Below, one piece after another: positions 8,590-17,933 of a DNA stretch of 64,000 nucleotides. Each line of letters opens with the position of its first letter. Positions within the stretch are counted from its first letter, which is position 1. This DNA is from Rhizobium sp. S152 (GTDB lineage: Bacteria > Pseudomonadota > Alphaproteobacteria > Rhizobiales > Rhizobiaceae), in assembly GCF_030380735.1 (NCBI RefSeq), contig NZ_JAUDRZ010000026.1, forward strand, positions 621,370 to 685,369. The letters run 5' to 3'. The notes beneath the pieces were generated by a model, which was given only the letters and a program-made list of their open reading frames with translations, was not told the DNA's origin and ran no database searches. A program made the position numbers and the translations under genes.

Positions 8590-9192
8590 TCATCCCTTGC
8601 TGACGAGGTTCTCCAGCTTTTTTACCGCCGTATCGGGATTTTCGCCATAGGCGATCGTACCGGCGAACCGCCCCTGCGAATCGAGCAGAAAAACAGAAGC
8701 CGTGTGGTCCATCGTGTAGTCGCCATTGGGATTGTTCTCGTCGACGGGCACCTTCTTGGCGTAGACACGATAACCCTTGATCACCTCGGCCACCTTGTCG
8801 GGCGCGCCGGAAATGCCGGTGATGCGCTTGGAGACGTTCGAGACGTACTGGTTCATCACCTCGGGTGTATCGCGCTCCGGATCGACGCTGACGAAATAGG
8901 CCTGCAGCTTGTCGCCCTTGGGATCGACCTGCTTCAGCCAGCCATCGAGTTCGAAGAGCGTCGTCGGGCAAACCTCGGGGCAATGGGTGAAGCCGAAGAA
9001 GAGAGCCGACGGCTTGCCGCGGAACGCCTGCTCGGTGATCGGATGGCCGTTCTGCGCCGTAAGCGTGAACGGCACCCCGAACGGCCCGTCCGACATGGCT
9101 TCCTTGGTCTTTGTGACATTGAGCGTCGCCCAGCCGAGAACACCCGCCATAACCAGCACTACAATCCAGACCGCTATCCGCACAGACTTCAT
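8590..9192 (-). CDS. SCO1/SenC family copper chaperone for cytochrome oxidase
   Basis: The 200-residue protein has a single N-terminal membrane anchor (about 5-24) and a periplasmic thioredoxin-like domain. The copper-binding C-x3-C is at C71 and C75 (FTHCPEVCP) and the third ligand H163 is in MDHTASVF. SCO proteins deliver copper to the CuA centre of cytochrome c oxidase or act as thiol-disulfide reductases. The ATG at 9192 has GAGGAA at proper distance; an ATG three codons earlier is too close to it. The monooxygenase gene starts 5 bases after its stop, so the two are probably cotranscribed. Confidence 0.92.
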   Translation of the reverse strand: MKSVRIAVWIVVLVMAGVLGWATLNVTKTKEAMSDGPFGVPFTLTAQNGHPITEQAFRGKPSALFFGFTHCPEVCPTTLFELDGWLKQVDPKGDKLQAYFVSVDPERDTPEVMNQYVSNVSKRITGISGAPDKVAEVIKGYRVYAKKVPVDENNPNGDYTMDHTASVFLLDSQGRFAGTIAYGENPDTAVKKLENLVSKG

Positions 9193-9618
9193 CGATTCCA
9201 TTCCTCGCAGCGCCGCCGCGCCTCTCGCCCGCCTGATACAGCCGGCGCCCCCACCACGCAATTCAACAAAGCGTTTTCGCCCGACGACGGCAAGCTTTGC
9301 GAATGCAAGCATGCGACGAAGCCGGAACACCTTGGTTTCAAAGAATATGTGTTACCTCGGGCCAATATGTTAAAGTAATCGTAATCTTAACAGGCGAACA
9401 ATTGTCGCAACTGAACGGGATGACGCATGGCGCCTCATCCACCGCTCATTCCGGCGAGGGCATGAATGCCCGTCCAACGCCGCGGGAAGCACCCGCAGTC
9501 TCTCACCAAAACCATCCCGCCTGCCCGGCCTCATCACCGGTGACGCGGTCAATCCACCGGCGGCGTTGCCGCGCACACCATGGCCGACGCGGCCCGAGAC
9601 AACTGGGAAGAACTGATC
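9193..9618. other. Intergenic region between divergent SCO and cheW genes
   Basis: No gene supported. The middle (about 9340-9400) is AT-rich and includes ATATGTTAAAGTAATCG and CTTAAC, so it probably carries the promoters of the divergent genes. The part nearer cheW is GC-rich with no recognisable element. Confidence 0.5.
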
Positions 9619-10089
9619 ATGAGCAGCACCATCGTCAACCAGACCGGCTCCCATCTGGAGATCGTCTCCTTCCATCTTGGCGAGCAGGAATTCTGCATCG
9701 ACATCATGGCGATCCGCGAAATCCGCGGCTGGGCGCCGGTGACCCCGATGCCGCATACCCCGCCCTACGTGCTCGGCCTCATCAACCTGCGCGGCGCCGT
9801 CATTCCCGTCATCGACATGGCCTGCCGCCTGGGGATGAAGATGACCGAGCCGTCCGAGCGCTCGGCGATCATCGTCACCGACATCGCCGGCAAGCTGGTC
9901 GGTCTTCTGGTCGAGCAGGTCTCGGACATGATGACCATCAAGAGCGAAGACCTGCAGCCGGCGCCGGAGATCATTCCGGAAGAACAGCGCGCCTTCTGCC
10001 GCGGCATCGTCGCGCTGGAAAAGACCATGGTCTGCTTCCTCAACCTCGACACCGTCATCGCCGACGAACTGGCCCGCGAAGCCGCCTGA
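9619..10089 (+). CDS. cheW: CheW-type chemotaxis coupling protein
   Basis: The 156-residue protein is a single CheW domain, which links chemoreceptors to the histidine kinase CheA. Visible family features are F-H-L-G-E-Q-E-F-C-I-D-I near the start, V-L-G-L-I-N-L-R-G-A-V-I-P-V-I-D around residue 55 and an E-Q-V-S-D segment after LVGLLV. GGGAAGAA stands 7 bases before the ATG at 9619; an upstream in-frame ATG at 9580 lacks one. No other chemotaxis gene is in the window, so it may serve a cluster elsewhere or a second array. Confidence 0.92.
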   Translation: MSSTIVNQTGSHLEIVSFHLGEQEFCIDIMAIREIRGWAPVTPMPHTPPYVLGLINLRGAVIPVIDMACRLGMKMTEPSERSAIIVTDIAGKLVGLLVEQVSDMMTIKSEDLQPAPEIIPEEQRAFCRGIVALEKTMVCFLNLDTVIADELAREAA

Positions 10090-10112
10090 TTTCGAAGCGC
10101 CTCGATAACGAA

Positions 10113-10145
10113 AACAGCCCGCGGCGGGATGCGTCGCGGGCTGTT
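10113..10145. terminator. Stem-loop terminator between convergent genes
   Basis: AACAGCCCGCG (10113-10123) and CGCGGGCTGTT (10135-10145) pair perfectly around an 11-base loop. The U-tract is weak on both strands, but the position 24 bases after the cheW stop and 22 before the convergent epimerase stop fits a bidirectional terminator. Confidence 0.7.
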
Positions 10146-10166
10146 CTGTTCTCGCGTTCAGCGCTG

Positions 10167-11036
10167 TTAGCCGTCAACCTCGACCGTGAAGGCGAAACGG
10201 GCGACATCACCCGGCTCCAGCATCGTGGTGTAGGGCCGCTTCGAAAGCTCCGTCGAACCGCCGTTCTCGGCCGCCGTCCCGTGCCAGGGCTCGACGCAGA
10301 TGAACGGCGCCCCGGGCTTCTGCCAGAGCGCCAGGTTGGGAAGGTTCTCGAAGGTGAAATGCAGGGTCGGAGCGCCCTCGGCGCTGTAGCGCAGCCCCTC
10401 GCCCGCGCCTTCCGGAAAGATCATCGCATCCTCCTCGAACATTCCGTGTTCGAGAACCAGCCGGCCGCCCTTGAACGGCGACGGACGCTCCGCAAAGGAA
10501 ATCAACCCGCCCTCAAGGCGAACGAGACCGGGCTCGCCGCTGTTGTCGAGCGCAATCACGTGATCCTTGCCCTCGGCGCCCGGCAACGGCCAGACGAAGG
10601 CGGAATGGAAGCCGAGCCCGAACGGCATCAGCCGTGTGTCGCGATTGCTGACCTCGGCCGCGACCGTCAGCTTGCGTCCCTCGACGGAATGCTCGACCGC
10701 CAGCAGGAACTCGAACGGATAAACGGCCTTCGTCGCGGTCGACGCCGACAGCTCGTAGCGGCACATGGTCGGGCTCGCTTCGGCGAGCGAAAATTCCGCC
10801 CGGCGCGCGAAGCCGTGTTGGTTCATCGCGTAGCTCTGGCCCTCGATGACGACGGCATCGTCGGGCGCCTTGCCGACGATCGGAAACAGGATCGGCGAAC
10901 GCCCGCTCCAATAGGCGGCATCGCCGCTCCACAGCAGCGACCGGCCGTCGCGCGTCGAAAGCGTCTGCATTTCGGCGCCGAGCGGCGAAACGTCGACGGT
11001 CAGATAGTCGCTTGCGATCCGGGTTGCGCTTGGCAT
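10167..11036 (-). CDS. Aldose 1-epimerase family protein (LacX-like)
   Basis: A 289-residue cytoplasmic protein of the galactose-mutarotase-like beta-sandwich fold. LacX-type features are L-L-W-S-G-D-A-A-Y-W near residue 35, S-P-I-L-F-P-I-V-G, then MNQHGFARRAEF with the conserved histidine, FGLGFHSAF with the second histidine, and ICVEPWHG near the C-terminus holding the catalytic glutamate. These enzymes interconvert alpha and beta anomers of hexoses; the exact sugar is unknown. AGAAGGACAGCCG precedes the ATG. Confidence 0.88.
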   Translation of the reverse strand: MPSATRIASDYLTVDVSPLGAEMQTLSTRDGRSLLWSGDAAYWSGRSPILFPIVGKAPDDAVVIEGQSYAMNQHGFARRAEFSLAEASPTMCRYELSASTATKAVYPFEFLLAVEHSVEGRKLTVAAEVSNRDTRLMPFGLGFHSAFVWPLPGAEGKDHVIALDNSGEPGLVRLEGGLISFAERPSPFKGGRLVLEHGMFEEDAMIFPEGAGEGLRYSAEGAPTLHFTFENLPNLALWQKPGAPFICVEPWHGTAAENGGSTELSKRPYTTMLEPGDVARFAFTVEVDG

Positions 11037-11146
11037 CGGCTGTCCTTCTCCATTTGATCCGGTCGGACCATAGCCGCGCCGTCAGGCAATTGCCATCCGC
11101 CGGATGCGCGGGATCGTTCCTTCACCAAGAGTTGCTTGACGCAAGG

Positions 11147-11641
11147 TTACTGCGGCTTGCCGTTCTTCCAGGTGACCGGCTGTCCGTACAGCGAGACGGT
11201 CGAAAGCGCCATCTTCGCCGATCCGTCGACCACCTCGCGCGAATGCGCCAGATAGATCAGCGTATCGTTCTGCTTGTCGTAGATGCGGGTCACCACCAGC
11301 TTCTTCCAGATCAGCGACAGGCCGGACTTGAACACTTCCTCGCCGCCCTTGGACACATCGATATCGCCGATCTCGATCGGCCCGGTCTGGTGGCAGGAGA
11401 TGGCGCTGTTCGACGGATCCTCGAACCAGTTGCCGTTCTTCACGCGGTCGATGACGCTGCGGTCGAAATAGGTGACGTGGCACGTGACGCCCTTCACTTC
11501 CGGATCGGCCACAGCATCGACGATGATATCATTGCCGATCCAGTCGACCCCGACCTTGCCGACGACATCGGCGGACGCCGTACCGGCGCAAAGGCCGGCG
11601 AGCAGGATACCGGAAAGAACGAGACTGCGTTTCATGGACAT
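11147..11641 (-). CDS. creA: CreA family exported protein
   Basis: The 164-residue protein has a signal peptide ending near A-S-A (about residue 24), followed by D-V-V-G-K-V-G-V-D-W. The segments V-K-G-V-T-C-H-V-T-Y-F-D and IWKKLVVTRIYDK are typical of CreA, a periplasmic protein of unknown role. The two cysteines probably form a disulfide. I chose the ATG at 11641, 5 bases after GGGAG; another ATG follows two codons later. Confidence 0.88.
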   Translation of the reverse strand: MSMKRSLVLSGILLAGLCAGTASADVVGKVGVDWIGNDIIVDAVADPEVKGVTCHVTYFDRSVIDRVKNGNWFEDPSNSAISCHQTGPIEIGDIDVSKGGEEVFKSGLSLIWKKLVVTRIYDKQNDTLIYLAHSREVVDGSAKMALSTVSLYGQPVTWKNGKPQ

Positions 11642-11714
11642 GGCGGCTCCCTTGATGGTCACCGTCTAAGGTAGGCACGCCCCCTGTCTTTGCAAGAAAG
11701 AGACGGCAGTACCC

Positions 11715-12341
11715 TCACGCTTTCCGGCAGGTGCAGGGCTCGTAGCCGCGCGACGTCAGCCGCCCGGGCTTCATGCCGATGAACCCGGGGATCGCATGCA
11801 CCGCCGCAGCGCCCACATGCCGGGCCATGGCAATCGCCGCCTGCGCACAAACGGCGGCATCCTCGGCGGCATTGTGGTGCGCGAAGCGAAGTCCGAGATG
11901 CTCGGCCAGGATATTCAGCCGGTGCGACAGGAAATGCGGCCAGATCCGCTGCGACATCTTCAGGCTGCAGAGATAGGTGAGCTCGGGATAGGCCTGCCGG
12001 TAGCCATCCAGGCATGCGCGCCAGACGCTGAAATCGAAGGAAGCGTTATGCGCGATCATCGTCGCGCCCCTGAAATCATCGACGAACTCGTCCATCACTT
12101 CAGGAAATTCCGGCGCATCCTCGACATGTTCAGGCCGGATGCCGTGAATGGCGATGTTCATGCCGGAGAATCGCATCTCCCGAGGCCGTATCAAACGCTC
12201 CTCCACCCTGGTCACCACGCCCTCCTCGATCCACGCAAGCCCGACCGAACAGGCGCTGCCGCGCTGCTCGTTGGCGGTTTCGAAATCGATGGCGATGGTT
12301 TTCAAGGGGGTGGATCCGATTCTTTGGTATCTCCCAGACAT
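11715..12341 (-). CDS. DEDDh 3'-5' exonuclease (DnaQ-like)
   Basis: The roughly 208-residue protein resembles the epsilon proofreading subunit fold but is a stand-alone exonuclease. The motifs are Exo I IDFETANEQRG, Exo II HNASFDFSVW and Exo III HHNAAEDAAVCAQ, giving D, E, D, H and D as the metal-binding set. The tail has a C-T-C pair (YEPCTCRKA) after a short extension with IPGFIGMKPGRLT. The start is uncertain: ATG at 12341, TTG at 12305 immediately before KTIAIDFET, and TTG at 12389 are all open and none has a good ribosome binding site. The substrate (repair intermediates or small RNA) is unknown. Confidence 0.85.
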   Translation of the reverse strand: MSGRYQRIGSTPLKTIAIDFETANEQRGSACSVGLAWIEEGVVTRVEERLIRPREMRFSGMNIAIHGIRPEHVEDAPEFPEVMDEFVDDFRGATMIAHNASFDFSVWRACLDGYRQAYPELTYLCSLKMSQRIWPHFLSHRLNILAEHLGLRFAHHNAAEDAAVCAQAAIAMARHVGAAAVHAIPGFIGMKPGRLTSRGYEPCTCRKA

Positions 12342-12397
12342 ACCGGCAGCCGGCCGACGAGGCAAATGACAGCGGCTATTCGCCCACAACGTCCCGG

Positions 12398-12778
12398 TCA
12401 GGCGACCGCGAGAGCATACGGCCGAGCGAGATTTTCAGACGGCACGCCCCAAGACTGATTGAGCTTGAAGATCATCTCGACAGTCAGCGCACGCTTGCGA
12501 TTGAGAATCTCCGACGCCCGGGAACGAGAGCCGAGAACATCCGCAAGATCAGCCTGATCCCGCCCCGTCATCTCCATGAACGCCTGGAGAAAGTCGATCG
12601 GCGCAAGATCCAGCACTGGAAAATTCCGGTTCTCATAGGCCCCGATGAGGTCGGCCAGAATGTCGAAGCGATCCGCCTCCGGCGTTCCTGTGGCGGGCGG
12701 ATTGTCGAAATAAGGTTCGATCTCGGCCGTCGCCCAGGCGAGGTCCGCCTCGTTTCTGATGGGTCTGATAGCGTTCAT
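12398..12778 (-). CDS. HigA-like antitoxin / XRE-family HTH regulator, no partner toxin
   Basis: The 126-residue protein has an N-terminal helical part (W-A-T-A-E-I-E-P-Y-F) and a C-terminal HTH around residues 66-112 (TGRDQADLADVLGSRSRASEILN). The arrangement, including E-A-D-R-F-D-I-L-A-D-L-I and V-L-D-L-A-P-I-D-F-L, is that of the HigA antitoxins paired with RelE-like HigB toxins. The 32 bases between it and ligA contain no toxin gene, and none lies downstream, so it is an orphan. It could act as a plain autoregulator. Confidence 0.83.
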   Translation of the reverse strand: MNAIRPIRNEADLAWATAEIEPYFDNPPATGTPEADRFDILADLIGAYENRNFPVLDLAPIDFLQAFMEMTGRDQADLADVLGSRSRASEILNRKRALTVEMIFKLNQSWGVPSENLARPYALAVA

Positions 12779-12810
12779 CGTATCGTCTCCGGATCAGATC
12801 GATTCTAACC

Positions 12811-14973
12811 TCACCCCCCAATCAACGCCAGCCACTCATCCTCGTCCATCGTCTGGACGCCGAGTTCCTTCGCCTTGTCGAGCTTCGATCCGGCGCCGGG
12901 GCCTGCCACCAGGATGTCGGTCTTCTTCGACACCGAGCCCGCGACCTTGGCGCCGAGGCTTTCAGCGCGCGCCTTGGCCTCGTCGCGGGTGAATTTTTCC
13001 AGGCTGCCGGTGAACACAACGGTCTTGCCGGCGACCGGGCTGTCGGAAGCGGCGATCTGTTCCGCTGCCTCGGGTGTCACCTCCTGCAGCAAGCGGCCGA
13101 CGACGTCGAGATTGCGCGGCTCCTTGTAGAACTCGACAATGGCGCGGGCGACGATCTCGCCGATGCCCTCGACATTGTTCAGGTCCTGCCAGGTGTCACC
13201 GCTAAGTGACGAAGCCTCTTTCATCGCGGTCTCGAAAGACTCGTAAGTGCCGTAATGGCGCGCCAGCAGCTTGGCGGTGGTCTCGCCGACATGGCGGATG
13301 CCGAGCGCATAGATGAAGCGGTTGAGCGCGATCGAGCGGCGCTCGTCGATGGCGTCGAACAGTTTCTTGACGCTCACCTTGCCAAAGCCGTCGATATTCT
13401 CGAGCTTGGTGAGCGTCGAGGCCGCCTGCCGCTTCTTCAGCGTGAAGATATCCGGCGCCGTGCGGATCTTCAGCGCGTCGTCCTCGCTCTCGAAGAAGAA
13501 ATCGACCTGCTTGGTGCCGAAACCCTCGATATCGAAGGCGTTGCGCGAGACGAAATGCTTCAGATGCTCGGTCGCCTGGGCGCGACAGACGAAGCCGCCG
13601 GTGCAGCGGGTGACGCTGTCGAGCTTGCCGGTCTTCTCGTTGCGCTCCCGCACCGCATGCGACCCGCAAACTGGACACGTCCTTGGAAACACATAGGCCT
13701 CAGCCCCTGCGGGCCGCTTCTCCATCACCACGTCAAGCACCTGCGGGATGACATCCCCTGCCCGCTGCACGATGACGGTGTCGCCGATGCGGATATCGTG
13801 CTCGTCCTCGCGGATGCGCTCGCCAGAATTGCCGATGCCCTTGATGTAGTCCTCGTTGTGCAGTGTCGCATTGGTGACGACGACGCCGCCGACGGTGACG
13901 GGCGTGAGCCGCGCCACCGGTGTCAGCGCGCCGGTGCGGCCGACCTGGATGTCGATGTTCTCGACCGTCGTGAACGCCTGCTCGGCCGGGAACTTGTGCG
14001 CGGTCGCCCAGCGCGGGCTGCGCGAGCGGAAGCCGAGGCGCTGCTGCAGGTCGAGACGGTCGACCTTGTAGACGACGCCGTCGATATCGTAGTCGAGATC
14101 AGGGCGCTTCAGCCCGATCTCGCGGTAGTGGCCGAGAATGGCCTCGATATCGGACAGCCGCTTCATCAGCGGATTGATCGGGAAGCCCCATTTACCGAAG
14201 GTCTCGACCATGCCCATCTGCGTGTCCGACGGCATCTCTGAAATCTCGCCCCAGGCATAGGCGAAGAAGCGCAGCTTGCGGCTCTCCGTCACCTTGGCGT
14301 CGAGCTGGCGCAGCGATCCCGCCGCCGTGTTGCGCGGGTTGACATAGGTCTGCTTGCCCTCGGCCTCCATCTGCGCGTTGAGCGCAAGGAAGTCGCTCTT
14401 GGCCATGTAGACCTCGCCGCGCACTTCGACGATATCGGGCGCGTCCGAAGGCAGCGTGTTCGGAATCTCCTTGATCGTCTTCACGTTCGCCGTGACGTTC
14501 TCGCCCGTCGTGCCGTCGCCGCGCGTGGCGGCGCTCACCAGCTTGCGGTTCTCGTAGCGGATCGACATCGACAGGCCGTCGATCTTCGGCTCGGCGGTGA
14601 AAGCGATGGAGCCGTCGGGCAGCTGCCCGAGGAAGCGGTAGACCGAGCCGATGAAGTCCTGCACGTCCTCGTCGGAGAACGTATTGTCGAGCGACAGCAT
14701 CGGCCGCGAATGGGTGATCGGCGCGAACGTCGGAAGCGGTGCGGCGCCGACTCGGCGCGACGGGCTGTCGTCGCGGATGAGTTCGGGAAAGCGCTGCTCG
14801 ATCGCATCATTGCGCCGCTTCAGCGCATCGTACTCGGCATCCGAAATCGCCGGCTGGTCCTTGCCGTGGTAAAGCTCGTCATTGCTGGCGATCTCCGCTG
14901 CCAGGAAGGCAAGCTCGGCCGCGGCCTGTTCTTCGCTCAGGGTTTCGACGGGCGTTTGGTTGGCGACGGACAT
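12811..14973 (-). CDS. ligA: NAD-dependent DNA ligase LigA
   Basis: The 720-residue essential ligase seals nicks in replication and repair. From the N-terminus: Ia domain with SDAEYDALKRR, adenylation domain with nucleophile K130 in AEPKIDGLSM, OB fold, a four-cysteine zinc finger (CPVCG then CTGGFVC), the HhH domain, and a C-terminal BRCT domain (AGKTVVFTGSLEKFTRDEAK). Slightly longer than the E. coli enzyme (671), as usual in alphaproteobacteria. It follows recN on the same strand after 189 bases; the gap also holds AGAGCAATTC, a possible fragment of the mosaic repeat. Confidence 0.97.
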   Translation of the reverse strand: MSVANQTPVETLSEEQAAAELAFLAAEIASNDELYHGKDQPAISDAEYDALKRRNDAIEQRFPELIRDDSPSRRVGAAPLPTFAPITHSRPMLSLDNTFSDEDVQDFIGSVYRFLGQLPDGSIAFTAEPKIDGLSMSIRYENRKLVSAATRGDGTTGENVTANVKTIKEIPNTLPSDAPDIVEVRGEVYMAKSDFLALNAQMEAEGKQTYVNPRNTAAGSLRQLDAKVTESRKLRFFAYAWGEISEMPSDTQMGMVETFGKWGFPINPLMKRLSDIEAILGHYREIGLKRPDLDYDIDGVVYKVDRLDLQQRLGFRSRSPRWATAHKFPAEQAFTTVENIDIQVGRTGALTPVARLTPVTVGGVVVTNATLHNEDYIKGIGNSGERIREDEHDIRIGDTVIVQRAGDVIPQVLDVVMEKRPAGAEAYVFPRTCPVCGSHAVRERNEKTGKLDSVTRCTGGFVCRAQATEHLKHFVSRNAFDIEGFGTKQVDFFFESEDDALKIRTAPDIFTLKKRQAASTLTKLENIDGFGKVSVKKLFDAIDERRSIALNRFIYALGIRHVGETTAKLLARHYGTYESFETAMKEASSLSGDTWQDLNNVEGIGEIVARAIVEFYKEPRNLDVVGRLLQEVTPEAAEQIAASDSPVAGKTVVFTGSLEKFTRDEAKARAESLGAKVAGSVSKKTDILVAGPGAGSKLDKAKELGVQTMDEDEWLALIGG

Positions 14974-15162
14974 GGCAGGGACTCCCTTTGAGGAGTCGTT
15001 TTCTAGAGCAATTCTTGTCGGGGAAAAAGCGCCGCTTTCCGGTTGTCAGCAACTGGTTACGGATCGGTCCAATGATCGCCTGGACGGATCGGCACTGTTG
15101 ACGCGAGCAAAGCTGCAAGGTTGCGCGACGATCGCCCATCCTTGTGGACAAGGCAGACGCGC

Positions 15163-16836
15163 CTACTCGCCAGCCGCCAGCAGCCGCGCGGCTGCCGCCC
15201 TCGCCTCTTCCGTCACCGAAGCGCCGGCCAGCATGCGGGCGATTTCCTCGGTACGATCCTTCGGCTCCATCGTCGCAACGCGGGTCGCGATCTTCTCCGA
15301 GCCTTCGCCAGCCGGCCCCTTGGAGATCAGAAGATGCGTCGCGGCACGTGCAGCCACCTGCGGTGCATGCGTCACCGAGAGCACCTGCACCTTGGCGGAC
15401 AGCCGCTTCAACCGCTGGCCGATCGCATCGGCCACCGCGCCACCGACGCCCGTGTCGATTTCGTCGAAGACCAGCGTCGGCGCCGAGCCGCGGTCGGCGA
15501 GCGCCACCTTGAGCGCCAGCAGGAAGCGCGAGAGTTCACCGCCCGACGCCACCTTCATGATCGAGCCGGGGCGCGTGCCCGGATTGGTCTGCACATGAAA
15601 TTCGACGACGTCGATGCCTTCGGCGGCCGCCGCTTCCGGATCTGTGGTGATCTCGACCATGAAGCGCGCCCGCTCCAGCTTCAGCGCCGGCAGCTCGGCC
15701 ATGACGGCGGCTGCAAGCGCCTCGCCCGCATGGTGGCGCTTCTCCGACAGCGAGCGGGCGGCGGCGTCATAGGCGGCCTTGGTCACGCCGACCTCGGCTT
15801 CCAGCCTCGCAAGCTTCTCCTCGCCGGCATCGAGATCGGCAAGATCGTTGATCATTCTGACGGCAAGCGCCGGCAGCTCGGTGACAGGCACCGAATATTT
15901 GCGCGAGGCGCCGCGCAGCGCAAACAGCCGCTCCTCGACGCGCTCGAGTTCCTTCGGATCATATTCCGTCTTGCGCAGCGCGGCCTCGACTTCCATCTGG
16001 GCGTTGGACAGCTGGTCCAGTGCGGCGTCGAGCAGCGTCACGGTGTCTTCGAGAAGACCCGGCGCCTCGTGGCTCTTGCGCTCGAGGCGGCGCACGAGAG
16101 AGGCGATATGCGGCACGGGAGAGGCATTGCCGTTCAGGAATTCGGAAGCCTCGGCGATGTCGCCGGCTATCCGCTCCGCCTTCATCATCTTCTGACGGCG
16201 TTCGGCGAGCTCGTCCTCCTCGCCATCCTGCGGCGAGAGCTTTTCCAGCTCCTCGACCGAGGAACGGATGTAATCGGCCTCGCGCGCCGCGTTCTCGACT
16301 TTCGCGCGATGCGTCTTCAGCGTTCGCTCCGTCTCGCGCCAGTCGCGGTAGAGCTGCGAGACACCAGCGACCTCGTCACCTATGCCTGCGAAGGCGTCGA
16401 GCAGAATGCGGTGGGCATGGGTATCGACCAGCGCCCGGTCGTCGTGCTGTCCATGGATTTCCACCAGCATCTGGCCGGCCTGGCGCATCAGCTGCACGCT
16501 GAGCGGCTGATCATTGACATAGGCCTTGGTGCGTCCGTCGGCATTCTGCACGCGGCGGAAGATCAGATCGCCTTCGTCATCAATGCCGTTGTCGCGCAGA
16601 AGCGTGCGGATACGATGGTCGGGACCAACGTCGAAGACTGCGGTGACCTGCCCCTTGTCCTCGCCGTGGCGCACAAGGCCGCCGTCGCCGCGCCCGCCAA
16701 GGGCGAGCGACAGACTGTCGAGAAGGATGGATTTGCCCGCGCCGGTCTCACCGGTCAGAACCGACAGCCCTGCCTCGAAGGCAAGATCCAGCCGCTCGAT
16801 CAGGACGATATCGCGGATCGAAAGCTGGATCAGCAT
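15163..16836 (-). CDS. recN: DNA repair protein RecN
   Basis: The 557-residue SMC-like ATPase acts in double-strand-break repair. Walker A is GETGAGKS (29-36), the central part is an antiparallel coiled coil, and the C-terminal half carries the signature SGGELSRFLLALK and Walker B TLVFDEIDTGVGG. The ATG at 16836 is preceded by GAGG and lies 5 bases past the bamD stop, so bamD and recN are probably translated together. The open frame extends upstream inside bamD but homology starts at MLIQLSIRDIVLI. Confidence 0.96.
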   Translation of the reverse strand: MLIQLSIRDIVLIERLDLAFEAGLSVLTGETGAGKSILLDSLSLALGGRGDGGLVRHGEDKGQVTAVFDVGPDHRIRTLLRDNGIDDEGDLIFRRVQNADGRTKAYVNDQPLSVQLMRQAGQMLVEIHGQHDDRALVDTHAHRILLDAFAGIGDEVAGVSQLYRDWRETERTLKTHRAKVENAAREADYIRSSVEELEKLSPQDGEEDELAERRQKMMKAERIAGDIAEASEFLNGNASPVPHIASLVRRLERKSHEAPGLLEDTVTLLDAALDQLSNAQMEVEAALRKTEYDPKELERVEERLFALRGASRKYSVPVTELPALAVRMINDLADLDAGEEKLARLEAEVGVTKAAYDAAARSLSEKRHHAGEALAAAVMAELPALKLERARFMVEITTDPEAAAAEGIDVVEFHVQTNPGTRPGSIMKVASGGELSRFLLALKVALADRGSAPTLVFDEIDTGVGGAVADAIGQRLKRLSAKVQVLSVTHAPQVAARAATHLLISKGPAGEGSEKIATRVATMEPKDRTEEIARMLAGASVTEEARAAAARLLAAGE

Positions 16837-16841
16837 GAGCC

Positions 16842-17687
16842 TCAGGAACCGAGCAGGAGTTTCTTGCCGGCAGCCGAGATCCACGAGCCCGTGTTTTCAC
16901 GCGGCTCTGTACCGCCGCTCTTCAGCAGCTTGAAGGAATCGGCATACCACTGGCTATCAGGATAGTTGTGGCCGAGAACCGCGGCGGCCGTCTGCGCCTC
17001 CTCGACGAGGCCCATCGCGAAATAGGCTTCGGTGAGACGCGCCAGCGCTTCCTCGATCTGGTTCGTGTTCGGATACTTCTCGACGACAGTGCGGAAACGC
17101 GAGATGGCGGCAAGGTATTCCTTGCGCTCCATATAGTAGCGGCCAATCTGCATTTCCTTGCCGGCCAGCTGGTCACGCGCGTAGCGGATCTTCGCCTGCG
17201 CGTCGTCGACATATTCGGAATCGGGATAATTATCGATGACGGCCTGCATCGCCTCGACGGTCTTCTGCGCGGCACGCTGGTCCTGCGTCACGTCGACGAT
17301 CTGCTTGGAATAGCTGAGGCCGACAAGGTACTGCACGTAAGGTGCATCCTTCGACTTCGGATATTGCGCCATGTAGCGGTTTCCGGAAGCCAGCGCATCG
17401 TCAAGACGGTTTTGGCGGTACTTGACGAAGGTGCTCATGACGAGCGCCTTGCGGGCCCATTCGGAGAACGGGTTCTCTCGGTCGATGGCATCGAACTTGC
17501 GGGAGGCTTCCGCCATGTTGCCTGCCTTCATGTTGGCAAGACCCTGGGCGTAGAGAACATCCGGCGGATCATTGTCCAGGCCGAGCTTGGTAATATCGAT
17601 ATCTGGGTCCGACTGGCATCCGGAAATCATGGCACCTGCGCTCAGTACCAGCAACGATGCGAACAAAGCGCGCGTTGTCTTCATCAT
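16842..17687 (-). CDS. bamD: Outer membrane assembly lipoprotein BamD
   Basis: The 281-residue lipoprotein is an essential part of the BAM complex that inserts outer-membrane proteins. A signal peptide with lipobox I-S-G-C puts the lipidated cysteine at residue 24. It is followed by TPR-like helical repeats (L-Y-A-Q-G-L-A-N-M-K-A-G-N, then A-A-I-S-R-F-R-T-V-V-E-K-Y-P) typical of BamD/ComL. I start at the first of two ATGs (17687); an upstream ATG at 17711 is also possible. Its place between lpxC and recN is the usual rhizobial order. Confidence 0.95.
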   Translation of the reverse strand: MMKTTRALFASLLVLSAGAMISGCQSDPDIDITKLGLDNDPPDVLYAQGLANMKAGNMAEASRKFDAIDRENPFSEWARKALVMSTFVKYRQNRLDDALASGNRYMAQYPKSKDAPYVQYLVGLSYSKQIVDVTQDQRAAQKTVEAMQAVIDNYPDSEYVDDAQAKIRYARDQLAGKEMQIGRYYMERKEYLAAISRFRTVVEKYPNTNQIEEALARLTEAYFAMGLVEEAQTAAAVLGHNYPDSQWYADSFKLLKSGGTEPRENTGSWISAAGKKLLLGS

Positions 17688-17933
17688 ACTTTCAGACCCT
17701 GCATAACCCATCGGAAATCCCAATTGCCGCCGTCCCCTCAACGCCAGCCACGCCTTGCTGGCGTTTCTAGCCACAAATCGGCGACCAGAGCAACGCAATG
17801 ATGACGCATTAACGCATTTTTGTGGCGATGCGGCCGATATTCACCGGCTTTTCTCCCGCAAAGAACTCAAATGTTGCCGCTAAGCACCTGCACGTAAACA
17901 CGGATTGGGAATCACCGGCAGCGATACCCTCAT

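Noticed and set aside
9297..11057. 586-codon open frame on the plus strand crossing cheW and the epimerase gene
   Set aside because: GC-rich shadow frame; Arg/His/Pro-rich with no domain, while cheW and the epimerase in other frames have clear motifs.
15004..15041. AGAGCAATTC-containing stretch between recN and ligA as another mosaic repeat
   Set aside because: Only about 10 bases match the element at 1838-1937 closely and the paired right arm is missing; at most a fragment.
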